From NCBI GenBank assembly GCA_902595375.1, contig CACJPW010000003.1:1-64000 (forward strand): a DNA stretch of 64,000 nt. The letters run 5' to 3'. This document shows, in pieces, positions 32,402 through 41,253 of this stretch (position 1 is the stretch's first letter; each line of letters opens with the position of its first letter). The stretch is from an uncultured Pelagibacteraceae bacterium (GTDB lineage Bacteria; Pseudomonadota; Alphaproteobacteria; Pelagibacterales; Pelagibacteraceae). The notes under the pieces are model-generated. The model was not told the DNA's origin and did not search any database. It saw nothing but the letters and a program-made list of their open reading frames with translations. The position numbers were made by a program, and so were the translations under genes.

Positions 32402-33406
32402 ATGAGATCACTAACAAAACTATTGGCAATTATATTTGCTGCCTTGTTTTTTAATAACATCGCTAATGCTGCGTGTGGAAAAATCACTTATGCAAACATG
32501 AACTGGGCTTCAGCTTCATTAATGGCGAATATAGATAAAATAATTTTAGAAAAAGGATATGGTTGCGAGGTAGAATTATTACCTGGCGATACAATGCCTT
32601 CGTTCACTTCAATGAATGAAAAAGGTCAACCAGATGTTGCACCTGAGCTTTGGGCTAATTCAGTAATGAGTCCGCTTAAAAAAGCAGTTGGCGAGGGAAG
32701 AATTCATATTGTAAATAAAGGTCCGATAACTGGACTTGGAGAGGGTTGGTTTGTTCCACCTTACACTATGGAAAAACATGGAATAAAAACTGTTCAGGAC
32801 TTGTTAAAAAGACCTGATCTATTCCCACATCCTGAAGACAAATCTAAGGGTGCGTTTGTAGGATGTCCAGCTGGTTGGGGATGCCAACTAATCAATAATC
32901 AACTTTTTAAAGCTTTTGATATGGAAGCAAAAGGTTGGAAATTAGTTGATCCAGGATCAGCAGCAGGACTTGATGGTTCAATTGCAAAAGCTGTTGAAAG
33001 AGGAGAAAACTGGGTTGGCTATTACTGGAGCCCAACTGCAATAATTGGAAAGTACGATATGAGACTTTTAGATTTCGGAGTTAAGTGGGGTGGAGATGAT
33101 AATTGGCACAAATGCGTAGTAAAACCAGAACAAGAATGTGCTACACCAAAAAAAACAAGATGGGTAGACTCAGAAGTTTATTCAGTTGTTACTGATAACT
33201 TTAAAAAATCTGCAGGGCCAGAAGCTATGAAGTTCATGAAAAAAAGAATTTATCCAGGAACAGTGATGAATTCAATGCTAGTTTACATGACTGATAATCA
33301 AGCTGAAGGTGAAGATGCAGCAATTGAGTTTATGAAGAAACACGAAAAAGTTTGGTCTAAGTGGGTTTCTTCATCTGTTGCAAAAAAAATTAAAGCAGGA
33401 ATTTAA
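32402..33406 (+). CDS. proX: Glycine betaine-type ABC transporter substrate-binding protein
   Basis: A 334-residue periplasmic protein with a signal peptide ending in IANA before ACGK. The OpuAC-type fold is shown by ITYANMNWASASLMANI, DVAPELWANS and NWVGYYWSPTAIIGKYDMR, with several Trp residues for an aromatic cage around a quaternary amine. It likely binds glycine betaine, proline betaine or a related osmolyte such as DMSP. An unusually strong Shine-Dalgarno fits high expression. The permease follows 18 bases later, but no ATPase gene is nearby. Confidence 0.9.
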   Translation: MRSLTKLLAIIFAALFFNNIANAACGKITYANMNWASASLMANIDKIILEKGYGCEVELLPGDTMPSFTSMNEKGQPDVAPELWANSVMSPLKKAVGEGRIHIVNKGPITGLGEGWFVPPYTMEKHGIKTVQDLLKRPDLFPHPEDKSKGAFVGCPAGWGCQLINNQLFKAFDMEAKGWKLVDPGSAAGLDGSIAKAVERGENWVGYYWSPTAIIGKYDMRLLDFGVKWGGDDNWHKCVVKPEQECATPKKTRWVDSEVYSVVTDNFKKSAGPEAMKFMKKRIYPGTVMNSMLVYMTDNQAEGEDAAIEFMKKHEKVWSKWVSSSVAKKIKAGI

Positions 33407-33424
33407 TTTAAAATACTGTTTTAG

Positions 33425-34315
33425 ATGCAACTCGAATACTTCTTAAAATTTCCCTCAATGGAGAGGGAAAATTTAAGAGATTTGAAAAAAGGTATTGATC
33501 TTACCTTTAAAGACTTTTCTCGAGAGTATGGAGATTCAATAGAGGGCTTTTTTGGCCCTCTATTAAAATTTTTAGTTTGGTTTGAAAATTTTCTAATTAC
33601 TACTCCTTGGCCATTAATTATCTTTTTATTATCATTTTTAGCTTGGTTAAGTTCAAGAAGTCTTAAGTTATCAATAGGTACAGCGATAAGTTTTTTTGTA
33701 ATCGGTTATTTTGGCATGTGGAAAGACACTATGTCTACAATGGCAATCATATCTGTAGCCACTTTAATTTGTTTAGTAGTAGGTACACCTATTGGAGTTT
33801 TAATGGCTAGATCTGAAAGATTGAAAAATATTTTATCTCCAGTGTTAGATATGATGCAAACTATTCCAACATTCGTTTATTTAATACCAATTATTATGCT
33901 TTTAGGAATTGGTAAAGTACCAGGATTGTTAGCGGTATGTGTTTATGCGATACCACCAATTGTAAGACTTACAAATTTAGGTATTAGGGAGGTAGATAGG
34001 AGAGTAGTTGAGGCAGCGAAAGCGTTAGGAATAAAAAAAAGAATAATCTTATTTAAAATTGAAATACCTTTAGCTTTACCTTCAATCATGACTGGAGTAA
34101 ATCAAACTATAATGATGGCATTAGCTATGGTTGTTATTGCTTCAATGATTGGTGTAAGTGGTTTAGGAGTTCCAATTTTAAGATCTATTTCCAATCAATT
34201 CCTTGCATTGGGTTTAATGAACGGATTAGCTATAGTTGCACTAGCAATAATATTTGATCGAATTTCTCAAAATTATGCTAGAAGAATTCAAAAACATAAA
34301 GAGGCAAAAAAGTAG
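33425..34315 (+). CDS. proW: Glycine betaine-type ABC transporter permease
   Basis: A 296-residue membrane protein with about six segments in the BPD-transport domain. The cytoplasmic coupling loop is EAAKALGIKKRIILFKIEIPLALPSI, shown here only as residues 196-221 or so. TIPTFVYLIPIIMLLGIG and SMIGVSGLGVP are typical of ProW/OpuAB. It works with the binding protein upstream. The cognate ATPase (proV type) is missing from this locus, since the next gene is convergent. The stop abuts the homocysteine methyltransferase stop. Confidence 0.9.
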   Translation: MQLEYFLKFPSMERENLRDLKKGIDLTFKDFSREYGDSIEGFFGPLLKFLVWFENFLITTPWPLIIFLLSFLAWLSSRSLKLSIGTAISFFVIGYFGMWKDTMSTMAIISVATLICLVVGTPIGVLMARSERLKNILSPVLDMMQTIPTFVYLIPIIMLLGIGKVPGLLAVCVYAIPPIVRLTNLGIREVDRRVVEAAKALGIKKRIILFKIEIPLALPSIMTGVNQTIMMALAMVVIASMIGVSGLGVPILRSISNQFLALGLMNGLAIVALAIIFDRISQNYARRIQKHKEAKK

Positions 34316-35215
34316 TTATTTCAAATTTTTTAAGTATTTAATATGTTTAGGGGTAATTTCACAACATCCTCCAATAATTTTTGCACCCTTGTTCTTTAAT
34401 CTTTTACAAATTTCAAAGAATTTTTTAGGAGTAAGATCTTTTCTTTTTCCAAGCTGAACCTTAGGATTATTCGAGTCTGGTTTCCAACCTGGCGGAATAT
34501 GTTCAAAAGCATTGATTTTAAATCCAAATGGAACTTTAAGTTTTTTAGCATCCTTCATTACTTGATTTAAATCTTCAAATGAAACACAAGAAGCCATAAT
34601 TCCAATGGGCTTATGTTTTTGGACTCTTTTTGCAACAGTTATAAATTTTTCACCTGAGGGCAATAATCCTTTACTCCTAATGTGGATACCAACTAAAATT
34701 TTTTTCTTGTATTTTTTAATTGCACTCAAACCCAAAGAACACTCTTTCCAACTACTCATTACGTCTAAATAAAAGAAATCAACATATGGATTAAGATATT
34801 TTGCTTGAGATCTAAAACTTTCTTTTATAAACTTAAGATCTTTTCCAAGATCAGCAAAATAAGTAAAATTTTGAGGCGGAAGACTTCCAGCTATTAAAAT
34901 TTTTTTTTTTGATATTGTTACGGCTTTTTTTGCCAGTTTCCCTGCTAGAGCATTCAGATTTTTATATTCTTTTACTAAACCATTTTCGATTAGCCTTCTT
35001 TTTCTGCTACCAAAGCTATTAGTTACTATAATTTCTGCTCCGGCTTTTATAAAATCTAAATGCGCTTCGACGACTTTCTTATGATATTTTCGATTATATA
35101 ATGCTGAGGCTCCCCACAGAGTTCCGTGAGGTTTTACTCCACGGTTAAGTAGCTCCTGACCCATTCCGCCATCGAGAATTCTAGTTTCTTGAAAAAAATT
35201 TTTAATTAACGACAC
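34316..35215 (-). CDS. Homocysteine S-methyltransferase family protein
   Basis: A 299-residue zinc-dependent TIM barrel starting at a GTG. RILDGGMGQELLNRG is the family N-terminus; zinc ligands are Cys in GIMASCVSFEDL and the Cys pair in IIGGCCEITPKHI. It would methylate homocysteine to methionine. Possible donors are S-methylmethionine, betaine or another methyl-onium compound, and the convergent betaine transporter makes betaine or DMSP attractive. It is the last gene of the gph-to-methyltransferase minus-strand operon and overlaps a small membrane-protein gene by 14 bases. Confidence 0.9.
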   Translation of the reverse strand: MSLIKNFFQETRILDGGMGQELLNRGVKPHGTLWGASALYNRKYHKKVVEAHLDFIKAGAEIIVTNSFGSRKRRLIENGLVKEYKNLNALAGKLAKKAVTISKKKILIAGSLPPQNFTYFADLGKDLKFIKESFRSQAKYLNPYVDFFYLDVMSSWKECSLGLSAIKKYKKKILVGIHIRSKGLLPSGEKFITVAKRVQKHKPIGIMASCVSFEDLNQVMKDAKKLKVPFGFKINAFEHIPPGWKPDSNNPKVQLGKRKDLTPKKFFEICKRLKNKGAKIIGGCCEITPKHIKYLKNLK

Positions 35216-35378
35216 TATTAAACACTAAGATAATCACACCAAAAATAGTAAACCAAATAAACCACTGTCCGTAAAGTTTAAAACCTGAGCCCTTATCAAT
35301 ACCTTTCCAAGGCATAAATGTATAAGTGGCTAATGTGACTAGAATAAAAAATAAAAGTAATTCTGTTAAGGTAATCAT
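35202..35378 (-). CDS. Small membrane protein (58 residues), unknown function
   Basis: A 58-codon gene filling the space between the citrate synthase and homocysteine methyltransferase genes. It begins MITLTELLLFFILVTLA and has a second hydrophobic segment, GQWFIWFTIFGVIILVF. A short polar loop with MPWKGIDKGSGFKLY joins them. Its ATG overlaps the citrate synthase stop (TAATG), and its end overlaps the methyltransferase start by 14 bases. Such coupling is the normal junction in this genome and argues it is translated. Two membrane segments suggest a hairpin in the inner membrane. I recognise no family. Confidence 0.7.
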   Translation of the reverse strand: MITLTELLLFFILVTLATYTFMPWKGIDKGSGFKLYGQWFIWFTIFGVIILVFNSVVN

Positions 35379-36502
35379 TATCTTTGATTTAACAACATGA
35401 CTTCTCTTACTTCAGCACCTCTGTATTTAGATAAAGGTCTAATAAGTTTATTCGAGGCATGTTGCTCCATGATGTGAGCGGACCAACCAGTAATACGAGA
35501 CATTACAAATATTGGTGTGTAGAAATCTATATCGATACCCATCATGTAATAAGTTGGACCACATGGAAAATCTACATTTGGATGGATATTTTTTCTTTGT
35601 AACATTACTTTTTCTAAAATTTCATACATTCTCGTGTATTTTTCTTTTTTTAAAAGCTTAGCAACTTTAAACATATAGTGTTTCATTGTTGGTACTCTCG
35701 AGTCTCCAGTACGGTAAACTCTATGACCAAATCCCATAACAACTTTTTTTTTGTTTAGTGCATTTTCAATCCAAGTTTTTGCCTTTTCAGGTTTTCCAAT
35801 CTCTTTCATCATATACATCACTGCTTCATTTGCTCCCCCGTGAAGTGGACCTTTCAAAGAGGCAATTGCTCCAGTTATAGCCCCATGTAAATCTGATAAA
35901 CTTGATGTAATTGTTCTTGCAGTAAAAGTTGAAACATTAAAACTGTGTTCAGCATATAATATTAGCGATATATCAAATGCTCTTACGATTTCTTTATCTG
36001 GAACTTTATTAAACATCATTTTAAAGAAATTTTCTGAAAAAGATAATTTTTTACTTGGGGCTATAATTGATTTCCCTTTTCGTGATCTGAAATAAGCTGC
36101 AACAGCTGTCGGTGTTTTGGCAAATATTCTCATCGCTTTTCTCATATTTGCTTTAGGAGAATTATCTTTTGTGTCTTTATCTTCTAATGCCATTAAACTT
36201 ACACAAGTTCTAATTACATCCATAGGATGAGCATTTCGAGGCATTTTTTTAATATCATTTAATATTTGTTTAGAAAGTTTTCTTTCTGATCTTTCTTGCT
36301 TGATAAATTTTTTCAGCTGACTTTTATTAGGGAGCTCTCCGTTCAGAACTAAGTATGCAACTTCTTCGAAATCACATTTATCGCAAAGCTCTTGAACTGT
36401 GTATCCTCTATAAGTTAAGGCACTGAGCTCTGGAACTACATGTGAGATTGTAGTTTCATCAACTACTATACCTAACAAACCTTTTTTTATTTCTTCACTC
36501 AT
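35378..36502 (-). CDS. prpC: Citrate synthase family, probably 2-methylcitrate synthase
   Basis: A 374-residue short-form citrate synthase. Catalytic residues are in LYAEHSFN, LKGPLHGGANEAVM, VMGFGHRVYR and the downstream NVDFPCGPTYYMMG region. Size and the start LLGIVVDETTISHV resemble 2-methylcitrate synthases, and the gene overlaps a methylisocitrate-lyase-type gene by one base, supporting propionyl-CoA disposal through the methylcitrate cycle. A plain citrate synthase cannot be excluded. The methylcitrate dehydratase gene is not in the window. Confidence 0.85.
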   Translation of the reverse strand: MSEEIKKGLLGIVVDETTISHVVPELSALTYRGYTVQELCDKCDFEEVAYLVLNGELPNKSQLKKFIKQERSERKLSKQILNDIKKMPRNAHPMDVIRTCVSLMALEDKDTKDNSPKANMRKAMRIFAKTPTAVAAYFRSRKGKSIIAPSKKLSFSENFFKMMFNKVPDKEIVRAFDISLILYAEHSFNVSTFTARTITSSLSDLHGAITGAIASLKGPLHGGANEAVMYMMKEIGKPEKAKTWIENALNKKKVVMGFGHRVYRTGDSRVPTMKHYMFKVAKLLKKEKYTRMYEILEKVMLQRKNIHPNVDFPCGPTYYMMGIDIDFYTPIFVMSRITGWSAHIMEQHASNKLIRPLSKYRGAEVREVMLLNQR

Positions 36503-37404
36503 TATTCATGTCCCTCTGTAGAAAAATCTGTTATTTTCTTATCAGGAGTATTGTATTTCTCATATTCTACTAACTCGTACAACCTTTTTCTAGTCTGCAT
36601 TTTGTCAATGATATTATTTTGATGGCCTTCTTTAAATATTGTTTTAAGACCTAATTCAACATTCTGCATGGCCAGTCTTTGTGTTGTTACAGGGTAAATA
36701 ACTAAATTATAGCCTAAATTTTCTAATTGGGATCTATTTAATAATTTAGATTTTCCAAATTCTGTCATGTTAGCCAATAAATACCCGTTAGATATTTTTC
36801 TAACTTTTTCAAACTCTTTTTCATCTTTCATTGCTTCGGGAAAAATCATATCTGCACCTGCGTCTTCGTAAGATTTAATTCTATCTAACGTTTTATCAAT
36901 ACCTTCAACTGTATTTGCATCGGTCCTTACAATTATTAAAAAATTTTTATCTTTTTTTGCGTTTACAGATTCTTTAATCTTTTTAACCATTTCATCTTTT
37001 GGAATAAGTTCTTTATTATCTAAATGTCCACATCTTTTTTCAGCTATCTGATCCTCTATATGACAGCCAGCTAAACCCTTTTCTTCAAAATTAATTATTG
37101 TTTTTTTACAATCTTTAAATCCTGTATCCGCATCTACAATTGTAGGAAGGTCTGTTACTCTAGATATTTGGTTTGCCCTGTAACTTACTTGTTCTAATGT
37201 TGTTAATCCTATATCTGGTAATCCTAGATCATTAGACATAACACCCCCTGAGATGTAAACTCCATCAAATCCAATTTCAGCAATAAGTTTTGCGCACAAC
37301 GGATTATACGCACCAGGGAATCTAAGAAGCTTTTTTGATTGTAAACTTTTTACAAATTCTAATCTTTTTTCAGAACTATTTTTTTTTGTAAAATGCATGT
37401 GCAA
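36502..37404 (-). CDS. prpB: Isocitrate lyase/PEP mutase family, probably methylisocitrate lyase
   Basis: A 300-residue TIM barrel of the ICL/PEP mutase family. EKRCGHLDNKELIPKDEM carries the catalytic Cys in the KRCGH motif of methylisocitrate lyases, and IVDADTGF is the magnesium-binding segment. It splits 2-methylisocitrate into pyruvate and succinate. It may start at Met1 or at Met3, six bases later. It sits 37 bases after the LysE-type gene and is coupled by TAATG to prpC. Oxaloacetate decarboxylase-like members of the family are an alternative. Confidence 0.87.
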   Translation of the reverse strand: MHMHFTKKNSSEKRLEFVKSLQSKKLLRFPGAYNPLCAKLIAEIGFDGVYISGGVMSNDLGLPDIGLTTLEQVSYRANQISRVTDLPTIVDADTGFKDCKKTIINFEEKGLAGCHIEDQIAEKRCGHLDNKELIPKDEMVKKIKESVNAKKDKNFLIIVRTDANTVEGIDKTLDRIKSYEDAGADMIFPEAMKDEKEFEKVRKISNGYLLANMTEFGKSKLLNRSQLENLGYNLVIYPVTTQRLAMQNVELGLKTIFKEGHQNNIIDKMQTRKRLYELVEYEKYNTPDKKITDFSTEGHE

Positions 37405-37441
37405 AGTTTATATTAAAGAGAGTAATAAAAATCAAAGGCTA

Positions 37442-38041
37442 TTATTTAATAAGAATAAATATACCAGTTAATACTAATAAAATTGCTAAAACATATTCTA
37501 TAATTTTTTTTGTTTTCATATCTCCCACAAATTTTCTCAATCCACTGCCAAAAAGTGCCCATAAACTTATTGTGGGAAAACATATTACTGCAGCAGTAAT
37601 AGTGACAAATGCAACCCCTATAAAAATATTTTCCTCACTTGGAAAAAAACCAGATGCAACAGTGACTGCAATCGACCAAGCTTTTGGATTTATGAATTGG
37701 AACAATGATGCTTCATAAAATCTCAGTGGTCTCCCTGATTCTTTTTGAATCATAGAAAATGAGCCAATCATTTTCCAGCCAAGATAAAGCAAATAAATAA
37801 AACATAAGATTTTCATATAGAATTGGATTTGAGGATAGATTAAGAATAAATTTGCTAAACCAAAGCAAGTAAGCCCAATTTGAAAAATATGTCCTAAAGG
37901 AATACCGATTAAATGTGGTAACGTTCTTACAAATCCAAACTTCATGCCTGATGCTGTAAGCATTGCATTATTCGGACCTGGAGTAAAAAACATTGTAAAA
38001 TAAAAGGTTGCTAAAGCTGAAAAAAGAGCAAAACTAATCAT
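37442..38041 (-). CDS. LysE/RhtB family amino-acid exporter
   Basis: A 199-residue protein with about six hydrophobic segments. FFTPGPNNAMLTASGMKFGF is the conserved start of the LysE/RhtB family, and FINPKAWSIAVTVASGF the mid-protein motif. It exports amino acids or their derivatives from the cytoplasm. It overlaps the phosphatase gene upstream by four bases (ATGA). The family's substrates range from lysine to homoserine and cannot be distinguished here. Confidence 0.88.
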   Translation of the reverse strand: MISFALFSALATFYFTMFFTPGPNNAMLTASGMKFGFVRTLPHLIGIPLGHIFQIGLTCFGLANLFLIYPQIQFYMKILCFIYLLYLGWKMIGSFSMIQKESGRPLRFYEASLFQFINPKAWSIAVTVASGFFPSEENIFIGVAFVTITAAVICFPTISLWALFGSGLRKFVGDMKTKKIIEYVLAILLVLTGIFILIK

Positions 38042-38700
38042 AAGTATTTTTTAATAATCTTTTCAAAATTGACAAAATCAGAAATTAGTTCATTATGCTT
38101 AATTTCTTTTTCAGTTTTTTCGGTATATCCATCTTTCATTAAAACAAACGGTAATTTAGCGTTGTTCGCAGACATCGCATCTACCTCGCTATCTCCAATC
38201 ATCATTGTTTTTTTTAAATCACCACCAATTATTTCAACAACATCTGTAAGGTGTCTAGGGTCGGGCTTGTTAAATGCAAAAGTGTCTGAACCAGCTACAT
38301 ATTCAAAGAATTTAAACATATCAAGTTTTTTTAATAAGTCTATAGCAAGCTTTTCTTGTTTATTAGTACAAACGGCCATTGAAATATTTTTATTTTTTGC
38401 CCAATTAAAAAAATCAATCGCACCTTTAATTGGAACACTATTTTTATCAATATTTTTTGAGTAAAAATTTATAAATTCTTGAGTCATTTTTTTTTTTATT
38501 TTTTCATCTTTTATTTCTTCTTTAAAAGATCTTTGCATCATTACCCATGCACCTTTTCCAGCTAGTGACTTAATATCCGCAAGTTTTTTTTCTGAATGAC
38601 CAAACTTTCTCATTACATGATTATGAGCAGCCATTAGATCTGGTGCAGTATTTACTATTGTTCCGTCTAGATCAAAAAGAATAGTGTAAATTTGACTCAT
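38038..38700 (-). CDS. gph: HAD hydrolase, phosphoglycolate phosphatase-like
   Basis: A 220-residue HAD phosphatase. LFDLDGTIVNTAPDLMAAHN is motif I with the nucleophile Asp and the Gph-type cap start; VCTNK is motif II; KPDPRHLTD and MIGDSEVDAMSA are motifs III and IV. It probably removes phosphate from 2-phosphoglycolate, formed in DNA repair or by oxygenase activity. It is the first gene of a minus-strand operon reaching 34316. Its start lies 69 bases from the divergent GlmU-domain gene. Confidence 0.85.
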   Translation of the reverse strand: MSQIYTILFDLDGTIVNTAPDLMAAHNHVMRKFGHSEKKLADIKSLAGKGAWVMMQRSFKEEIKDEKIKKKMTQEFINFYSKNIDKNSVPIKGAIDFFNWAKNKNISMAVCTNKQEKLAIDLLKKLDMFKFFEYVAGSDTFAFNKPDPRHLTDVVEIIGGDLKKTMMIGDSEVDAMSANNAKLPFVLMKDGYTEKTEKEIKHNELISDFVNFEKIIKKYL

Positions 38701-38769
38701 TTTTAAAGTATTAAAAAGAAATATTTTGTGACTTATTTCAGTTACATTAATAATGTAAAGAAATTTTTA

Positions 38770-39414
38770 ATGAATACAAATAATAAATTAAATAAAGCTA
38801 ATACATATAGACTTTCACAAGAATTTTTAAGAAATAAAGCTTTGAAGAAAGGTGTAAATTTAATTGCGCCGGAAACAATATTTTTATCAAAAGATACTTC
38901 ATTTGGAAAAAACGTTACAATAGACCCATATGTTGTTATAGGCCCAAGGGTAAAAATTGGAGATAATTCTCATATTAAATCTTTTAGCCATCTTGAAGGA
39001 AGTAAAATTGAAAATAATGTTACTGTAGGTCCTTACGCAAGATTAAGGGAAGGAACTATTTTAAAAAAAAATACTAAAATTGGAAATTTTGTAGAAACAA
39101 AAAAATCCTTAATAAAACAAAATTCAAAAGTGAGCCATCTTTCTTATATAGGAGATACTTCAATTGGAAAGAATTCAAACATTGGCGCTGGTACAATCAC
39201 TTGTAATTACGATGGTATTAAAAAATTTAAAACAAATATATCAGATAATGTTTTTATAGGTTCCAACTCCTCATTAGTTGCGCCAGTTACAATAAACAAA
39301 AATAGTGTTGTTGGAGCTGGATCAGTAATTACAAAAAATGTGAAAAAAAAATCATTAGCACTCACAAGAGCATCACAAATTGAAATTAAAAACTATAAAA
39401 GGAAAAAAAAATAA
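38770..39414 (+). CDS. GlmU C-terminal acetyltransferase domain, lacking the uridyltransferase domain
   Basis: About 214 residues from the ATG at 38770, a likelier start than the GTG at 38728. The sequence aligns with the C-terminal half of GlmU: a short linker helix, then a left-handed beta helix with [43 protein letters not shown] and LVAPVTI. It would acetylate glucosamine-1-phosphate using acetyl-CoA. The N-terminal UTP-dependent domain (about 230 residues) is absent, and the DNA upstream holds a gene on the other strand, so this is not a frameshift. It overlaps glmS by one base. Confidence 0.85.
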   Translation: MNTNNKLNKANTYRLSQEFLRNKALKKGVNLIAPETIFLSKDTSFGKNVTIDPYVVIGPRVKIGDNSHIKSFSHLEGSKIENNVTVGPYARLREGTILKKNTKIGNFVETKKSLIKQNSKVSHLSYIGDTSIGKNSNIGAGTITCNYDGIKKFKTNISDNVFIGSNSSLVAPVTINKNSVVGAGSVITKNVKKKSLALTRASQIEIKNYKRKKK

Positions 39415-41231
39415 TGTGTGGAATTATTGGTATTGTTAGTAATAAACCCGTTTCAATTAATATCATCAACTCTTTAAAAAAATTAGAATATAGAGGGTAT
39501 GACTCCGCTGGCCTAGCGACTTTAAATAATAACTTAATAGATGAAAAAAAATGCTCCGGTAGAGTTGACGAACTTGAGAAAATTTTATTTAAAAATCCTT
39601 CAAACGGGAATATTGGAATAGGTCACGTAAGATGGGCTACTCATGGGGTTCCTAATATTATTAATGCTCATCCGCATTCTTCAGAAGAAGTTTCAGTAGT
39701 CCATAATGGAATAATTGAAAATTCCGATGATTTAAAGAAAGATTTAGAAGCTCAAGGATTTAAGTTTAAATCACAAACTGATACTGAAGTTATTACTGTT
39801 TTAGTAACCCAGTTTTTACAAAATTCAAAACCTTTAGAGTCAGTGTTTAAAACATTAAAAAAATTAAAGGGTAGTTTTGCATTAGGTATCATTTTTAAAA
39901 ACTTTTCAAATATTATTATTGGAGCTAGGAGAGGAAGCCCTCTTGCAGTTGGTTATTCTAAAGAAGAAAACTATTTAGGCTCAGATTCTTACGCTTTGAA
40001 ATCTATGACAAATAGAATTTCTTATCTTGAAGATGGTGAATTATGTGTTCTGAATAAAGATTATGTTGAGTTTTACGACGTAAATCAAAAAAAAATAAAT
40101 AAAAAAATTCATACTGTATCAAATGATGAGAATATTTCTGAAAAAGGAGATTATAAAAACTTTATGTCTAAAGAAATTTTTGAACAATCTACAACCATCA
40201 AAAAATGTTTAAATGAATATACAGATAGTTTAAAAAAAGACATAAATATTTATAATTTTCCAATTGACCCTAAAAAAATTAATAAAATAGTTTTAATAGG
40301 ATGCGGTACAGCTTATCATTCATGCTTGGTGGCAAAATATTGGTTTGAAGAAATAACTTCTTTAGATGTTGAAATCGATATAGCCTCAGAATTTAGATAT
40401 AGAAATTTAAAATTTAATTCAAGAAATCTATATATATTTGTTTCGCAATCTGGTGAAACCGCAGATACAGCAGCTGCATTAGATATATGCAAAAAAAATA
40501 AAGTAAAAACCTGCTCAATTGTAAATGTTGTAGAAAGTACAATTGCAAGGAATTGTGATTGGGTATTACCTATTCATGCTGGTCCAGAGATAGGAGTAGC
40601 TTCTACAAAAGCTTTTCTTGGACAATTAATAGTCCTATACATCCTCACTCTAAAACTTGCTATTATCAGAGGAGATATTGATAAAAAAAAATACAATAAT
40701 AATTTAATGAATTTACAAAAACTTCCAGAAGCCATTAATAATACTTTAAAACTTGAAAGTGAAATTCAATTAATGGCTAAAGAATTTTTAGACGCTAAAG
40801 GATCAATGTTTTTAGGAAGAGGGAATTCTTTTCCAGTCGCTCTCGAAGGTGCCCTTAAATTAAAAGAACTTTCTTATTTACACGCTGAAGGATACCCAGC
40901 AGGTGAGATGAAACATGGACCGTTAGCCTTAATTGAGGAGGGCTTACCTGTAATAGTAATCGCACCGGATGATAGATATTATGAAAAAACTTTGTCAAAT
41001 ACCCAAGAAGTTATAGCAAGGGGAGGTAAGATTTTTTTTATAACTGATAATAAAAAAAGACTACTAAGTACAAATATCAGATTTAGGTTGAGAGTGCCTC
41101 GATTAGATAAACTTTTATCACCTTTATTACTAACAATACCTTTACAACTATTAGCTTATCACGTAGCGTTATTAAAAAATTGTGATATCGATAAACCTAG
41201 AAATTTAGCAAAATCAGTTACAGTAGAGTAA
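39414..41231 (+). CDS. glmS: Glutamine-fructose-6-phosphate aminotransferase
   Basis: 605 residues with a class II glutamine amidotransferase domain whose nucleophile is Cys2 (MCGIIGIV). GHVRWATHG and SVVHNGIIEN follow, and then two SIS sugar-isomerase domains (FVSQSGETADTAAAL; FLGRGNSFPVALEGALKLKE). The C-terminus ends DKPRNLAKSVTVE, as the family requires. It makes glucosamine-6-phosphate for peptidoglycan and LPS. It is coupled by TAATG to the GlmU acetyltransferase-domain gene, which is two steps later in the same pathway. Confidence 0.96.
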   Translation: MCGIIGIVSNKPVSINIINSLKKLEYRGYDSAGLATLNNNLIDEKKCSGRVDELEKILFKNPSNGNIGIGHVRWATHGVPNIINAHPHSSEEVSVVHNGIIENSDDLKKDLEAQGFKFKSQTDTEVITVLVTQFLQNSKPLESVFKTLKKLKGSFALGIIFKNFSNIIIGARRGSPLAVGYSKEENYLGSDSYALKSMTNRISYLEDGELCVLNKDYVEFYDVNQKKINKKIHTVSNDENISEKGDYKNFMSKEIFEQSTTIKKCLNEYTDSLKKDINIYNFPIDPKKINKIVLIGCGTAYHSCLVAKYWFEEITSLDVEIDIASEFRYRNLKFNSRNLYIFVSQSGETADTAAALDICKKNKVKTCSIVNVVESTIARNCDWVLPIHAGPEIGVASTKAFLGQLIVLYILTLKLAIIRGDIDKKKYNNNLMNLQKLPEAINNTLKLESEIQLMAKEFLDAKGSMFLGRGNSFPVALEGALKLKELSYLHAEGYPAGEMKHGPLALIEEGLPVIVIAPDDRYYEKTLSNTQEVIARGGKIFFITDNKKRLLSTNIRFRLRVPRLDKLLSPLLLTIPLQLLAYHVALLKNCDIDKPRNLAKSVTVE

Positions 41232-41253
41232 ATTAGATTTACAATAAAAATAA

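Noticed and set aside
38728-38770. Frameshifted uridyltransferase half of GlmU upstream of the acetyltransferase gene
   Set aside because: The DNA upstream encodes the gph phosphatase on the other strand, so there is no room for the missing domain.
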